DNA of 16,713 nucleotides, from assembly GCA_964607965.1 (NCBI GenBank), contig CAZSMH010000040.1:1-16713 (forward strand), written 5' to 3'. Position 1 is the stretch's first letter. Every line of letters begins with the position of its first letter. Made by a program: the position numbers and the translations under genes. The DNA comes from SZUA-584 sp964607965. GTDB lineage: Bacteria; Bacillota; Clostridia; Christensenellales; SZUA-584. Below, one piece after another: positions 5,751 to 13,914 of this stretch. A model generated the notes under the pieces. The model had not been told where the DNA came from, searched no databases, and worked only from the letters and a program-made list of their open reading frames with translations.

Positions 5751-7564
5751 AACCCCGCTTCCAAAAGGCCGCAGCTCGTGCAACCTTCCCTGCAGTCGGG
5801 AGTAACCGCCTGCATGCCTGCGCGTTCTTTTTCATTCCACAAAAATTTCTTTGAAACACCCGTGTCTATTATGTCCCAGGGAAGTATTTCTTCAAAAAAA
5901 CGCACTCTGGTTGCATAAAAAGCAGGAGATACTCCGCAATCGTTAAAAGCTTTCTGCCATTTGTCATAATCAAAATGTTCCTGCCAGCTGTCTAACCTGC
6001 AGCCTTTATGGTATGCATTAAGAAGAACAGCGCCAAGACGGCGGTCACCCCGGGCGAAAACAGCTTCAAGCATGCTAAGCTGTGCATCATGCCAATTGAA
6101 TTTGACACCTTTTAACGGGCGAAGCGCCTCTTTTAAAACCCGCTGCTTATCTTTAAGATTTTCAACAGTATCTTGGGCTTCCCACTGAAACGGCGTATGC
6201 GGCTTTGGCACAAAGCATGAAGCGCTTACCGTAAGCTTAAAACCAGTGCTGCGCTGATCCTTGGGTATATCGTAATAAAGGCTGCGGATTTTCTCAGCCA
6301 TTTTAGCGATCCCAAGCACGTCCTGCATAGTTTCGCCGGGCAGACCTAACATAAAATAAAGTTTTACAGAGCTAACTCCTGTCCTGAAAGCCTCGGCTAA
6401 AGACATTACGATAGACTCTTCGGTCAGGTTTTTATTAATAACGTCTCTTAGGCGCTGTGTGCCTGCTTCGGGAGCGAATGTAAGACCGGAACTCCGAACA
6501 TCTTTAAGCCGTTTCGCATAAGTATCCTTAAAGGAGTCTATACGAAGCGACGGCACAGCAAGGGAAACTCCTTTTTCGGTAAGAGCATCGGAAAGAGTGC
6601 ATACAAGATCACTGACTTGCGAGTAGTCCCCCGTGGAAAGTGAACAAAGCGATACTTCCTCATGCCCGGTATTTTCTACGCAGTCCAGTGCCTGTTTTAT
6701 CAGTGTTTGCGTTCCTCTTTCGCGCAGAGGGCGGTAAACAAAGCCTGCCTGACAGAAACGGCATCCTCTTGTGCAGCCGCGCATAATTTCAAGGGTAATA
6801 CGGTCGTGCACTACGTTAATAAAAGGCACAATAGGCTTATTAGGAAAAAAGCTTTTGTTAAAGTCTTTTATTATACGCTTTAACACCTTATGTGGTGCGC
6901 CTTTATGGGGCACGATATGCTCAATCGTACCATCGTTTCTATATGAGATATCGTACAGCGAAGGAATATAAACGCCTCGGATCTTGGCGGCTTTTGATAA
7001 AAAACAACCTCGGTTCTCACAGCTTTGATACAGAACAATCAGCTCCGGGAGTACTTCTTCGCCTTCTCCGATAACGAACAAATCAATAAAATCGGCAAGC
7101 GGTTCAGGATTATATGTACATCCGCCGCCGGCTATCACAACGGGCATGTCATCGCCTCTGTCCTTGGATAGCAGCGGTATTCCGCCAAGCTCTAACATAC
7201 ACAGTACGTTGGTGTAGCACATCTCATAGCCAAGAGAAAAACCTACAATATCAAAGTCCCGCAGCGCTGTTTTCGTTTCAAGCGAGTAAAGCGCTGTTTC
7301 GTTTTCGCGCAGCGCCTGCTCCATATCAGGCCACGGCGTAAAACACCGCTCGGCAGAAACGCCGTTTATGCCGTTGGCGATATGATATAATATACTTGTT
7401 CCAAGGTGAGACATGCCGACCTCATAAATATCCGGAAAGCACAAAGCAAGCCGTACGGATACATCGCCCGGCTCTTTTACTATCTCGCCTAGTTCGCCGC
7501 CGGTATATCTGGCCGGTTTACTTACATCGGCAAGTATTTTTTCGAGTTTTTTAATGTCTGCCAT
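5741..7564 (-). CDS. TIGR03960 family B12-binding-like radical SAM protein
   Basis: A 607-aa radical SAM enzyme of unknown substrate. The N-terminal Rossmann-like, cobalamin-binding-type region includes ALCFPDIYEVGMSHLG (residues 40-55) and an AGGGCTYNPEPLADFID segment (145-161). The radical SAM core follows with GCTRGCRFCQAG: Cys264, Cys268 and Cys271 form the CX3CX2C [4Fe-4S] site. A second CX3CX2C-like cluster lies close to the C-terminus, a usual trait of this family that may bind another cluster. Length fits the stand-alone version; in other genomes it is fused to the TIGR03936 domain encoded next here. ATG 7564 has AGGA 4 bases upstream and sits behind a promoter at 7594-7623. It is the first gene of the run into the TIGR03936 gene and rng. 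Confidence 0.92.
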   Translation of the reverse strand: MADIKKLEKILADVSKPARYTGGELGEIVKEPGDVSVRLALCFPDIYEVGMSHLGTSILYHIANGINGVSAERCFTPWPDMEQALRENETALYSLETKTALRDFDIVGFSLGYEMCYTNVLCMLELGGIPLLSKDRGDDMPVVIAGGGCTYNPEPLADFIDLFVIGEGEEVLPELIVLYQSCENRGCFLSKAAKIRGVYIPSLYDISYRNDGTIEHIVPHKGAPHKVLKRIIKDFNKSFFPNKPIVPFINVVHDRITLEIMRGCTRGCRFCQAGFVYRPLRERGTQTLIKQALDCVENTGHEEVSLCSLSTGDYSQVSDLVCTLSDALTEKGVSLAVPSLRIDSFKDTYAKRLKDVRSSGLTFAPEAGTQRLRDVINKNLTEESIVMSLAEAFRTGVSSVKLYFMLGLPGETMQDVLGIAKMAEKIRSLYYDIPKDQRSTGFKLTVSASCFVPKPHTPFQWEAQDTVENLKDKQRVLKEALRPLKGVKFNWHDAQLSMLEAVFARGDRRLGAVLLNAYHKGCRLDSWQEHFDYDKWQKAFNDCGVSPAFYATRVRFFEEILPWDIIDTGVSKKFLWNEKERAGMQAVTPDCREGCTSCGLLEAGLCK

Positions 7565-7593
7565 GATTAGTCCTAACTTTTAAACTAAATTTG

Positions 7594-7623
7594 ATTATAT
7601 CATAAAAAAGAAAATCCAGGCAA
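7594..7623 (-). promoter_or_regulatory. Putative sigma-A promoter for the radical SAM - TIGR03936 - rng operon
   Basis: Minus strand TTGCCT (7618-7623, 4 of 6), an 18-base spacer, then perfect TATAAT (7594-7599). The transcript would start about 20-25 bases before the radical SAM ATG. This would separate the housekeeping genes downstream from the metallo-hydrolase and sporulation genes upstream. Confidence 0.6.
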
Positions 7624-7677
7624 CCATACGGGGGAGCCAAACCTAATAACCATAATTTCATAGGCTGCTTTATGTAT

Positions 7678-8397
7678 TTATACCAACCGCTGCCCGTTTT
7701 TGTGTATTGCCAATACGTTAGTGCCGCTGTGTTGCATTTTTTTCTTATATGCCAGAGTGTCATCAAATGAAACAAAATGTATAGGTATAAAAAAGCGGGG
7801 ACGCAGAGTATTTATAAATAAATCTGCGCCGGAATCAAAATCTGTGCCCATGCGCTTATCGACAGGAAAAAATGCGTAATCAATTCTGCTTGTATTTTGC
7901 ACTATGCGTTCTAATTCACGCTGGAACATAACGCTCATAAGGGTAGAATAGCGTTTATCCCCGTGATCTTTCCAGTGCCAGTCATTTAAATCGCCGGCGT
8001 GAAATAAGCTTGTCCCTTCGCATACAACAAAAAAACTGCCGCCGCAGTCGGTAGAGCCGAATTCGGTCACAAAAAGATAGCCGTCATCGTATTTTTCTCC
8101 GCAGCGTAAGAAGGCCGAGTTTTCCGGCACGCCGCGTTTGGGTACAGTGTCGTCCAAAATATATTTTACATGCGAATTTGCAAATTCAAAAATACGCCGG
8201 TTAAAATGGTCGCGATGGGAATGAGATACAAAAAAATATACACGCTTGGCATCCGCAATATCCTTATAACCGACAGCACCATCCCTTATGGTTGCGTCAG
8301 GGTTGTGCTTAAAGTGATCGAACACCAGCAACGATTGTTTAAATTTTATACATACAGCGCTATGGTGAAGAAAATATATCTGTATTACATCTTTCAT
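7678..8397 (-). CDS. MBL-fold metallo-hydrolase (UlaG-like group, substrate unknown)
   Basis: A 239-aa cytosolic metallo-beta-lactamase-fold protein. The metal motif SHSHRDHF gives His59, His61, Asp63 and His64; further ligands are likely His133 and Asp136 in LFHAGDLNDWHW and His207 in PIHF. The N-terminal FLHHSAVCIKF strand is typical of the UlaG/YycJ-like subgroup that is common and uncharacterised in Clostridia. No signal peptide or membrane segment is present. It lies 35 bases after spoIVFB and before the radical SAM gene, on the same strand. The ribosome binding site is poor (GGTAG-like), so it may depend on coupling to spoIVFB. All metal ligands are intact, so hydrolase or nuclease activity is plausible, but no substrate can be named. 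Confidence 0.85.
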   Translation of the reverse strand: MKDVIQIYFLHHSAVCIKFKQSLLVFDHFKHNPDATIRDGAVGYKDIADAKRVYFFVSHSHRDHFNRRIFEFANSHVKYILDDTVPKRGVPENSAFLRCGEKYDDGYLFVTEFGSTDCGGSFFVVCEGTSLFHAGDLNDWHWKDHGDKRYSTLMSVMFQRELERIVQNTSRIDYAFFPVDKRMGTDFDSGADLFINTLRPRFFIPIHFVSFDDTLAYKKKMQHSGTNVLAIHKNGQRLV

Positions 8398-8432
8398 AAA
8401 GCTATACTACCACAGCGGCAAAGCGTTCACAA

Positions 8433-9314
8433 TCAGTCCTGCTTTATTGTTTTGCGGCAGAGGCTGCCCAAGGTTACCTGAGAACCATATTGCATCATTC
8501 CGTCCAATATCTGTTGTTCGCTTAAATCACGTATTACGCAGAGGTTCTTATCAAGCACTGTAACAATGTTATACTTGCCGGCTTCAAATTCGCGCATTAT
8601 TTCACGCAGCGCCTGTGAATGCATAGCGGCAAATCTGTTTATATGAAGTGTTTTACGTTTTTCTATAGAAGTGCGTTTACCTGAAAAATCACGAATAAGA
8701 GTATAAGGAGCGCTTTTTAATTCTTTGACTGCAGCCAGACAAAGAAAAAAGGCCATAATAAATAGAGTAGGGTTAAAGGCTCCTTTTACAGCGGCAAATA
8801 CAGCCACAGCGAGCATCACCGCAGAAAAGAATATGCCTGCGGCGGAAGTTAAGCGTGTAGCGCGTTTATACCCAAAAAATGTGGCGAATAACGATCTTGC
8901 AATCCGTCCGCCGTCCAGGGGCAGCGCAGGAAGCATATTAACAGCTGCCAGAGCAAGGTTAGCGGCAATAAGTTTGTCAGCAACGCTGATTGGAAAACCG
9001 TATTTATTAATAAAGTAAACAGCGCTGGCCGCCGCCATGTTTGCAGCAGGACCTGCGGCTGCAACAATAATCTCCTTTGAGCGCGATACCGCAAAGCAAG
9101 AAAGGCGGGCGGCGCAGCCAAACGGGAAGAGTTCTATTTGTGTTATAGCCATTCCAAACGCGGATGCTGTTATAACATGAGCCCATTCATGCAAAAAGAG
9201 TGCGGGTATGTAGCACAGAACGATATCGCCCATACCTAATAAAATAAGCACGAATAAGGCAGGAATCATAAGAAGGTTTATTTTGAGCCTGCCGCCGATA
9301 AGCAAAGGTTTCAT
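8433..9314 (-). CDS. spoIVFB: SpoIVFB-like intramembrane metalloprotease (M50)
   Basis: Membrane-embedded zinc protease (293 aa). In B. subtilis SpoIVFB cleaves pro-sigma-K in the outer forespore membrane to start late mother-cell transcription. HEWAH is at residues 42-46 (zinc ligands His42 and His46, catalytic Glu43), and NMLPALPLDGGRI holds the third ligand Asp134. Hydrophobic helices flank both motifs, and a soluble CBS-like tail follows (about 225-293), known in SpoIVFB to sense ATP and bind substrate. Length is close to the 288 aa of the B. subtilis protein. The gene starts 6 bases after the spoIVFA stop with no good ribosome binding site, implying coupled translation. The SpoIVFA-type neighbour and the nearby rplU/rpmA favour SpoIVFB over a generic M50 protease. 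Confidence 0.88.
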   Translation of the reverse strand: MKPLLIGGRLKINLLMIPALFVLILLGMGDIVLCYIPALFLHEWAHVITASAFGMAITQIELFPFGCAARLSCFAVSRSKEIIVAAAGPAANMAAASAVYFINKYGFPISVADKLIAANLALAAVNMLPALPLDGGRIARSLFATFFGYKRATRLTSAAGIFFSAVMLAVAVFAAVKGAFNPTLFIMAFFLCLAAVKELKSAPYTLIRDFSGKRTSIEKRKTLHINRFAAMHSQALREIMREFEAGKYNIVTVLDKNLCVIRDLSEQQILDGMMQYGSQVTLGSLCRKTIKQD

Positions 9315-9320
9315 TAATCT

Positions 9321-10034
9321 TTATTGCAGAGCCGACGCTGACTGTTGTTTTATATAATTCAGCGGATCGATATATTCTTCGCCGTCGCGCATCTCGAAAT
9401 AAAGATATTTGCCGGACAATGTACCAAGCGGCTGCCCGGGCGAAACAATATCGTTTACTTTTACGGCTGGTATAATATTGTAAAACGCAGCGGTTTCGCC
9501 GGAATCCAGCACCAGCGTTACGTACCCGGCATCACCGATTTGACCGACTGAAATTACGGTTCCCTTAGCTATACAAAGAATATCGCTGGATTGCGCAGCC
9601 ATACGCACACCATAGGAGCCGCTTTCGCCGAATCTTGTGACTATTTCGCCTTCAGCAGGATATACTGCGGATGATTCAGGGTAGGCGGAAAAAACGTCGG
9701 CTGATTCGTCGTCAAGGTTCTGAACGAATTTTAAACGTCCTATGTCATCGTCAATCTCAAACTGATTGTTTACCGCCGATCCTATAGTTTGTGTTAATCT
9801 TTCTGTCGCCGGGTTATTTATGCTGCTTATTATCAGCAATGCAATGGCAATAGCGGCGCAAATGCCGGTTTTATAAAGAAGCTTTTTATATCCGATATCC
9901 ATTTCGCCGTCATCATTGAAGCCGCCGGTTTTTACAGGAGCCTGGTTTCTTTTAAAAAGCTTTATACGTTTTTTCTGTATATCTTCGGTTACAAAACCAT
10001 CCGTTTCCAGCCTGGGAAGATCCCGATTCTCCAT
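9321..10034 (-). CDS. spoIVFA: SpoIVFA-like membrane protein with degenerate M23 domain
   Basis: A 237-aa protein: a charged cytosolic N-terminus (1-50), one membrane helix at about 56-71, a linker, and a C-terminal LytM/M23-like domain (about 128-228). The domain keeps the outline TRFG...GVRMAAQ...GTVISVG...VSPGQPLGTLSG...LYFEMR, but the zinc residues are replaced: the HxGID region reads SYGVR, and the LHFEIR-type histidine is Tyr212. It is therefore unlikely to cut peptidoglycan. That matches SpoIVFA, which in B. subtilis anchors and inhibits SpoIVFB until SpoIVB cleaves it. ATG 10034 has a perfect AGGAGGT 7 bases upstream; longer in-frame starts (10154) would run into the nifJ terminator. 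spoIVFB follows by 6 bases. I could not place a convincing sigma-E promoter upstream. Confidence 0.85.
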   Translation of the reverse strand: MENRDLPRLETDGFVTEDIQKKRIKLFKRNQAPVKTGGFNDDGEMDIGYKKLLYKTGICAAIAIALLIISSINNPATERLTQTIGSAVNNQFEIDDDIGRLKFVQNLDDESADVFSAYPESSAVYPAEGEIVTRFGESGSYGVRMAAQSSDILCIAKGTVISVGQIGDAGYVTLVLDSGETAAFYNIIPAVKVNDIVSPGQPLGTLSGKYLYFEMRDGEEYIDPLNYIKQQSASALQ

Positions 10035-10125
10035 CGCCAATACCTCCTTATATCTTGTCATATATGTATATGGCGGAAAATTCGTTATCATTCTAAAGCA
10101 GGTTATTTTCCCTGTATAAGAATAT

Positions 10126-10158
10126 ATAAAAAGGCCTGACCGTAAAACAGTCAAGCCT
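10126..10158 (-). terminator. Rho-independent terminator of nifJ
   Basis: Minus strand: AGGCTTGACTG and CGGTCAGGCCT form an 11-bp stem (two G-U pairs) around a TTTTA loop, followed by a T-rich tail. It begins about 18 bases after the nifJ stop and ends before the spoIVFA leader. Confidence 0.9.
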
Positions 10159-10175
10159 CTTAAAATTAATACTTT

Positions 10176-13100
10176 TTAGCTTTCAGACAGTTTCTTGTAA
10201 TATGCGTAGCGCTCCTTTGCCTCGCGCTCAGCTGCAGCAAAAAGTACCTCGGAAATTTCAGGGAACTGTTTTTGCAGCGTTTTATATCTTATTTCGGTGT
10301 TAATAAAATCCTGATAGCTTGTTGTAGGTTCCTTGCTGTCCAACGTAAAGGGATTTTTACCCTGTTCTTTCAGTGCCGGGTTGTAACGGTAGAGATGCCA
10401 GTAGCCTGCGTCCACGGCAAACTTCATCTTAGCTTGTGTTTTGCTCATATTTATACCATGGTTAATGCAGGGCGCATAAGCAATAACTATAGAAGGCCCG
10501 TTATACTGCTCGGCTTCTGTCAGCGCTTTTAACAGCTGGCTGTGGCTTGCTCCCATGCAAACCTGCGCGACATACACATAGCCGTAGGTCATTGATATGG
10601 CGCCTAAATCCTTCTTCTTTGTGCGTTTGCCCGCTGCTGCAAATTTTGCGACCGACCCTGTAGGAGTTGCTTTGCTGGCCTGTCCGCCGGTGTTGGAATA
10701 AACCTCGGTATCGAGTACAAGGACGTTGACATCTTCACCCATTGCAAGCACGTGGTCAAGGCCGCCGTAGCCGATATCGTATGCCCAGCCGTCTCCGCCT
10801 ATAATCCAAATAGATTTTTTGACAAGCAGATCGGAGTTTAGCTGTATTTGCTCCAGCAGTTCCTTTTGTTTACCGGAAGCTTCGGCAATGGCGCCAGGCA
10901 GCACTGCCTTTAGAGCGGCAGCAGTTTGCTTGGACTTTTCGCCGTCGTTTGCGTTTTCAAGCCACGAAGAGAGCGCTTCTTTAAGTTCGCCGTCCGCGGC
11001 GTTTGCTGCATCAGCAGCCATATCCTTAAGCTTTGTGCGGCGCTGTACGGTGGCCAAGTTCATACCGAAACCAAATTCGGCATTATCCTCGAACAGCGAA
11101 TTTGCCCATGCGGGACCGTGTCCGTTTTCGTTTTTAGTATAAGGACATGTAGGCGTGTTACCGCTGTATATTGACGAGCATCCTGTGGCGTTGGCAACAA
11201 GCATGCGGTCGCCGAACAACTGAGTCAGCAGTTTTACATAAGGTGTTTCGCCGCAGCCTCCGCAAGCGCCTGAGAATTCGAATAACGGACGCATAAACTG
11301 AGAGCCGATTACCGTGGATTTATTCACGGTGATATCCGGCTGTTTAAGCTTGGTTGCATATTCCCAGTTTTCCTTTTCCGTATCAAGCACTTCCGAGAGA
11401 GGAGTCATCACCAGCGCTTTTTCCTTTGCTGGACAGATATCGGCACAGTTGCCGCAGCCTGTGCAATCGAGGGGAGAAAGCTGCATGCGGTACTTAAACC
11501 CTGCAATGTCTTTGCCGCGCGCGTCTTTTGTGACATATCCGGCCGGAGCATTTTCTAAATCCTCCTGTTTACAAAGGAATGGCCTTATAGTTGCATGCGG
11601 ACAGATAAACGAACACTGGTTACACATTATACAGTTCTCGGGTATCCATTTTGGAACATTCACAGCTATTCCGCGCTTTTCGAACTGCGTTGTGCCGGTA
11701 GGGAAGAATCCGCGGGGATCGAATGCGGATACTGGCACAGAATCGCCCTTTTGTTCTATAATGGGGTAGAGAACCTTTGTGAAGAACTCTCCCGCTTCTG
11801 GAGGAGCGGAAGCAACAGCAGCGCCCTGCGCAGTGTCAGCCCAGCTTTTGGGGTATTTAACTTCGACAAGCTCTTTTGCGCTCATATCTATTGCAGCGTA
11901 GTTCATATTGACTATCTTATCGCCTTTTTTGCCATATGTCTTTTTAACTGCCTGTTTCATGTATTCAATTGCATCGGCTTCCGGTATAATGCCGGCAACC
12001 TTAAAGAATGCTGACTGCATTACGGTATTGATGCGTCCGCCCATACCCGCTTTTTGAGCAATATCAATAGCGTCAATGTTATAGAACTTCAGTTTCTTTT
12101 TTGCTATGGTGTTTTTCACCTGCGCCGGAAGTTCCTGTTCCATCTGCTCTAGGCTCCACGGTGAATTAAGCAGGAATATACCGCCCTCTTTGATATCCGA
12201 CAGCATGTCATAGCGGGTAACATAAGACGGATTATGGCATGCGCTCAAGTCAGATGTATCAATAAGGTATGATGACTGTATGGGACTCTTGCCAAAACGA
12301 AGATGCGATACCGTAAGGCCGCCCGACTTTTTGGAATCGTAATTGAAAAATCCCTGTGCGTACATATCGGTATGGTCGCCTATAATTTTAATTGAATTTT
12401 TATTTGCTCCAACGGTTCCATCGCTGCCAAGACCGTAGAACTTGCAGCGGAAGGTGCCCTGAGGTGCCGCGTCAATAGTGTCAGAATAATCCAGACTTAA
12501 GTTAGTGACATCATCGTTTATGCCGACGGTAAAATGGTTTTTCATTTCGCCGGACAGATTGTCAAACACGGCCTTTACCATAGAAGGTGTAAATTCCTTA
12601 GAAGAAAGACCGTAACGGCCGCCGATAACCTTTAAAGATTTTCCGGCTTCGGACAGTACAGTGATGACGTCCTGATACAACGGTTCGCCAAGCGCGCCCG
12701 GTTCCTTGGTTCTGTCCAAAACTGCAATTCTTTTTACGCTGCTTGGCAGTGCCGATAAAAAGTGCTTTGCTGAGAATGGGCGGTAAAGCCGTACCTTGAT
12801 AACACCAAGCTTTGCGCCTTGCGCGTTAAGATAATTTATTGTTTCTTCGGCTGCTTCCGCGCCGCTGCCCATAATTACAAGTATGTCTGTGGCATCGGGT
12901 GCTCCGACATAATCGAACAGACCGTATTTACGCCCGACTGCGGTATAGAACTCTTTCATAACCTGCTCAACTATATCGGGAGCAGCATCATAGTATTTGT
13001 TTGCAGCCTCTCTGTTCTGGAAAAAGATATCGGGATTTTGAGCCGTACCCTGAAGGTGCGGATGCTCGGGGTTCATGGCGCGGTTTCTAAAGTCTGCAAT

Positions 13101-13694
13101 TGCCTGCTTGTCTGCAAGCTTTTCCAGCGTTTCATAATCAATAAGCTCAATCCTTTGAATTTCATGCGACGTACGGAAACCGTCGAAGAAGTGCACAAAG
13201 GGAACCTTGGCTTTTAAAGTAGAAAGATGTGATATTGCCGCCAAATCCATAACTTCCTGAACGCTTCCGGAAGCCAATAATGAAAACCCTGTCTGGCGGG
13301 TAGCCATAACATCGCTATGGTCGCCGAAAATCGAAAGCGCGTGTGTCGCAAGACTGCGGGCGGAGACGTGAAATACACAAGGCAAAAGCTCACCCGCTAT
13401 CTTATACATATTGGGAATCATAAGCAAAAGCCCTTGCGATGCCGTAAACGTGGATGTAAACGCTCCTGCTACCAGCGAGCCGTGTACAGCGCCTGCCGCG
13501 CCGCCTTCGGACTGCATTTCCGCTATGCGCATTTTTTGTCCGAAGATGTTTTTTCTATCATGAGCCGCCCATTCGTCGCAGACCTCTGCCATGGGCGATG
13601 ATGGTGTGATGGGGTAAATAGCGCCGACGTCCGAAAACGCGTATGCCACATGAGCAGCGGCGGTGTTGCCATCAATTGTTTGTTTTAGTGCCAT
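10176..13694 (-). CDS. nifJ: Pyruvate:ferredoxin (flavodoxin) oxidoreductase, single chain
   Basis: This enzyme (1172 aa) converts pyruvate + CoA to acetyl-CoA + CO2 and passes electrons to ferredoxin, the central anaerobic pyruvate step. All PFOR domains are fused in order. The N-terminal pyrimidine-binding domain has YPITPSSPMAE (27-37), and the CoA-binding region lies in the middle. The two-cluster ferredoxin domain has Cys688/691/694/698 and Cys744/747/750/754. The C-terminal thiamine domain has GDGWAYDIGYGG (967-978) and a YSNTGGQASKATPTGS stretch. Probable proximal-cluster cysteines are 811, 814, 839 and 1076. Length is near that of E. coli YdbK. The ATG has AGGAGG about 6 bases upstream. 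It is monocistronic between its own promoter and terminator, and divergent from fumarase. Nothing looks truncated. Confidence 0.98.
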   Translation of the reverse strand: MALKQTIDGNTAAAHVAYAFSDVGAIYPITPSSPMAEVCDEWAAHDRKNIFGQKMRIAEMQSEGGAAGAVHGSLVAGAFTSTFTASQGLLLMIPNMYKIAGELLPCVFHVSARSLATHALSIFGDHSDVMATRQTGFSLLASGSVQEVMDLAAISHLSTLKAKVPFVHFFDGFRTSHEIQRIELIDYETLEKLADKQAIADFRNRAMNPEHPHLQGTAQNPDIFFQNREAANKYYDAAPDIVEQVMKEFYTAVGRKYGLFDYVGAPDATDILVIMGSGAEAAEETINYLNAQGAKLGVIKVRLYRPFSAKHFLSALPSSVKRIAVLDRTKEPGALGEPLYQDVITVLSEAGKSLKVIGGRYGLSSKEFTPSMVKAVFDNLSGEMKNHFTVGINDDVTNLSLDYSDTIDAAPQGTFRCKFYGLGSDGTVGANKNSIKIIGDHTDMYAQGFFNYDSKKSGGLTVSHLRFGKSPIQSSYLIDTSDLSACHNPSYVTRYDMLSDIKEGGIFLLNSPWSLEQMEQELPAQVKNTIAKKKLKFYNIDAIDIAQKAGMGGRINTVMQSAFFKVAGIIPEADAIEYMKQAVKKTYGKKGDKIVNMNYAAIDMSAKELVEVKYPKSWADTAQGAAVASAPPEAGEFFTKVLYPIIEQKGDSVPVSAFDPRGFFPTGTTQFEKRGIAVNVPKWIPENCIMCNQCSFICPHATIRPFLCKQEDLENAPAGYVTKDARGKDIAGFKYRMQLSPLDCTGCGNCADICPAKEKALVMTPLSEVLDTEKENWEYATKLKQPDITVNKSTVIGSQFMRPLFEFSGACGGCGETPYVKLLTQLFGDRMLVANATGCSSIYSGNTPTCPYTKNENGHGPAWANSLFEDNAEFGFGMNLATVQRRTKLKDMAADAANAADGELKEALSSWLENANDGEKSKQTAAALKAVLPGAIAEASGKQKELLEQIQLNSDLLVKKSIWIIGGDGWAYDIGYGGLDHVLAMGEDVNVLVLDTEVYSNTGGQASKATPTGSVAKFAAAGKRTKKKDLGAISMTYGYVYVAQVCMGASHSQLLKALTEAEQYNGPSIVIAYAPCINHGINMSKTQAKMKFAVDAGYWHLYRYNPALKEQGKNPFTLDSKEPTTSYQDFINTEIRYKTLQKQFPEISEVLFAAAEREAKERYAYYKKLSES

Positions 13695-13754
13695 ATATAT
13701 CCTCCTTAAATATGATCCAAATGTATTATGTACAAAAGCAGTAGATTGACCATA

Positions 13755-13772
13755 TCGTTAGTCTGTTCACAA
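13755..13772 (-). promoter_or_regulatory. Candidate Rex-type operator at the nifJ transcription start
   Basis: Minus strand TTGTGAA-CAGA-CTAACGA matches the clostridial Rex pattern TTGTTAA-N4-TTAACAA at 11 of 14 positions: a strong left half and a weaker right half. It lies immediately downstream of the nifJ -10 box, covering the expected start site, where NADH-responsive Rex would block transcription. This is inference from pattern only. Confidence 0.35.
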
Positions 13773-13780
13773 TCTTTATT

Positions 13781-13809
13781 ATTATATAATTTTTAGCCAT
13801 AACGGTCAA
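13781..13809 (-). promoter_or_regulatory. Sigma-A promoter of nifJ
   Basis: Minus strand TTGACC (13804-13809), a 17-base spacer, then perfect TATAAT (13781-13786). The transcript would start near 13774, giving a leader of about 80 bases before the nifJ ATG. It is the strongest match on this strand of the 220-base divergent intergenic region. Confidence 0.82.
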
Positions 13810-13859
13810 CTAAATAGAATATTAAAAATTAACTGTGTTGCTTTGCGCGCTGCATGCCG

Positions 13860-13888
13860 TTTACACTTTTGTCAGTATACGTTATAAT
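13860..13888 (+). promoter_or_regulatory. Sigma-A promoter of the fumarase genes
   Basis: Plus strand TTTACA (13860-13865, 5 of 6), a 17-base spacer, then perfect TATAAT (13883-13888). The predicted start near 13895 leaves a leader of about 20 bases holding an AAAGGA ribosome binding site. It is divergent from the nifJ promoter; the two -35 boxes are about 50 bases apart. Confidence 0.82.
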
Positions 13889-13914
13889 CATTACAATCAA
13901 TAAAGGAAAGTATT

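Noticed and set aside
7551..7775. 74-aa minus-strand frame bridging the MBL and radical SAM genes
   Set aside because: It starts inside the MBL gene in another frame, lacks a ribosome binding site and has no recognisable features.
10035..10125. Sigma-E promoter for spoIVFA
   Set aside because: The region is AT-rich with several ATAT and CATA strings, but no pair of -35 and -10 elements at proper spacing matched well enough to call.
11314..11769. 151-aa open frame on the plus strand inside nifJ
   Set aside because: It is fully antisense to the ferredoxin domain of PFOR; the composition looks like a complement artefact and no start signal is present.
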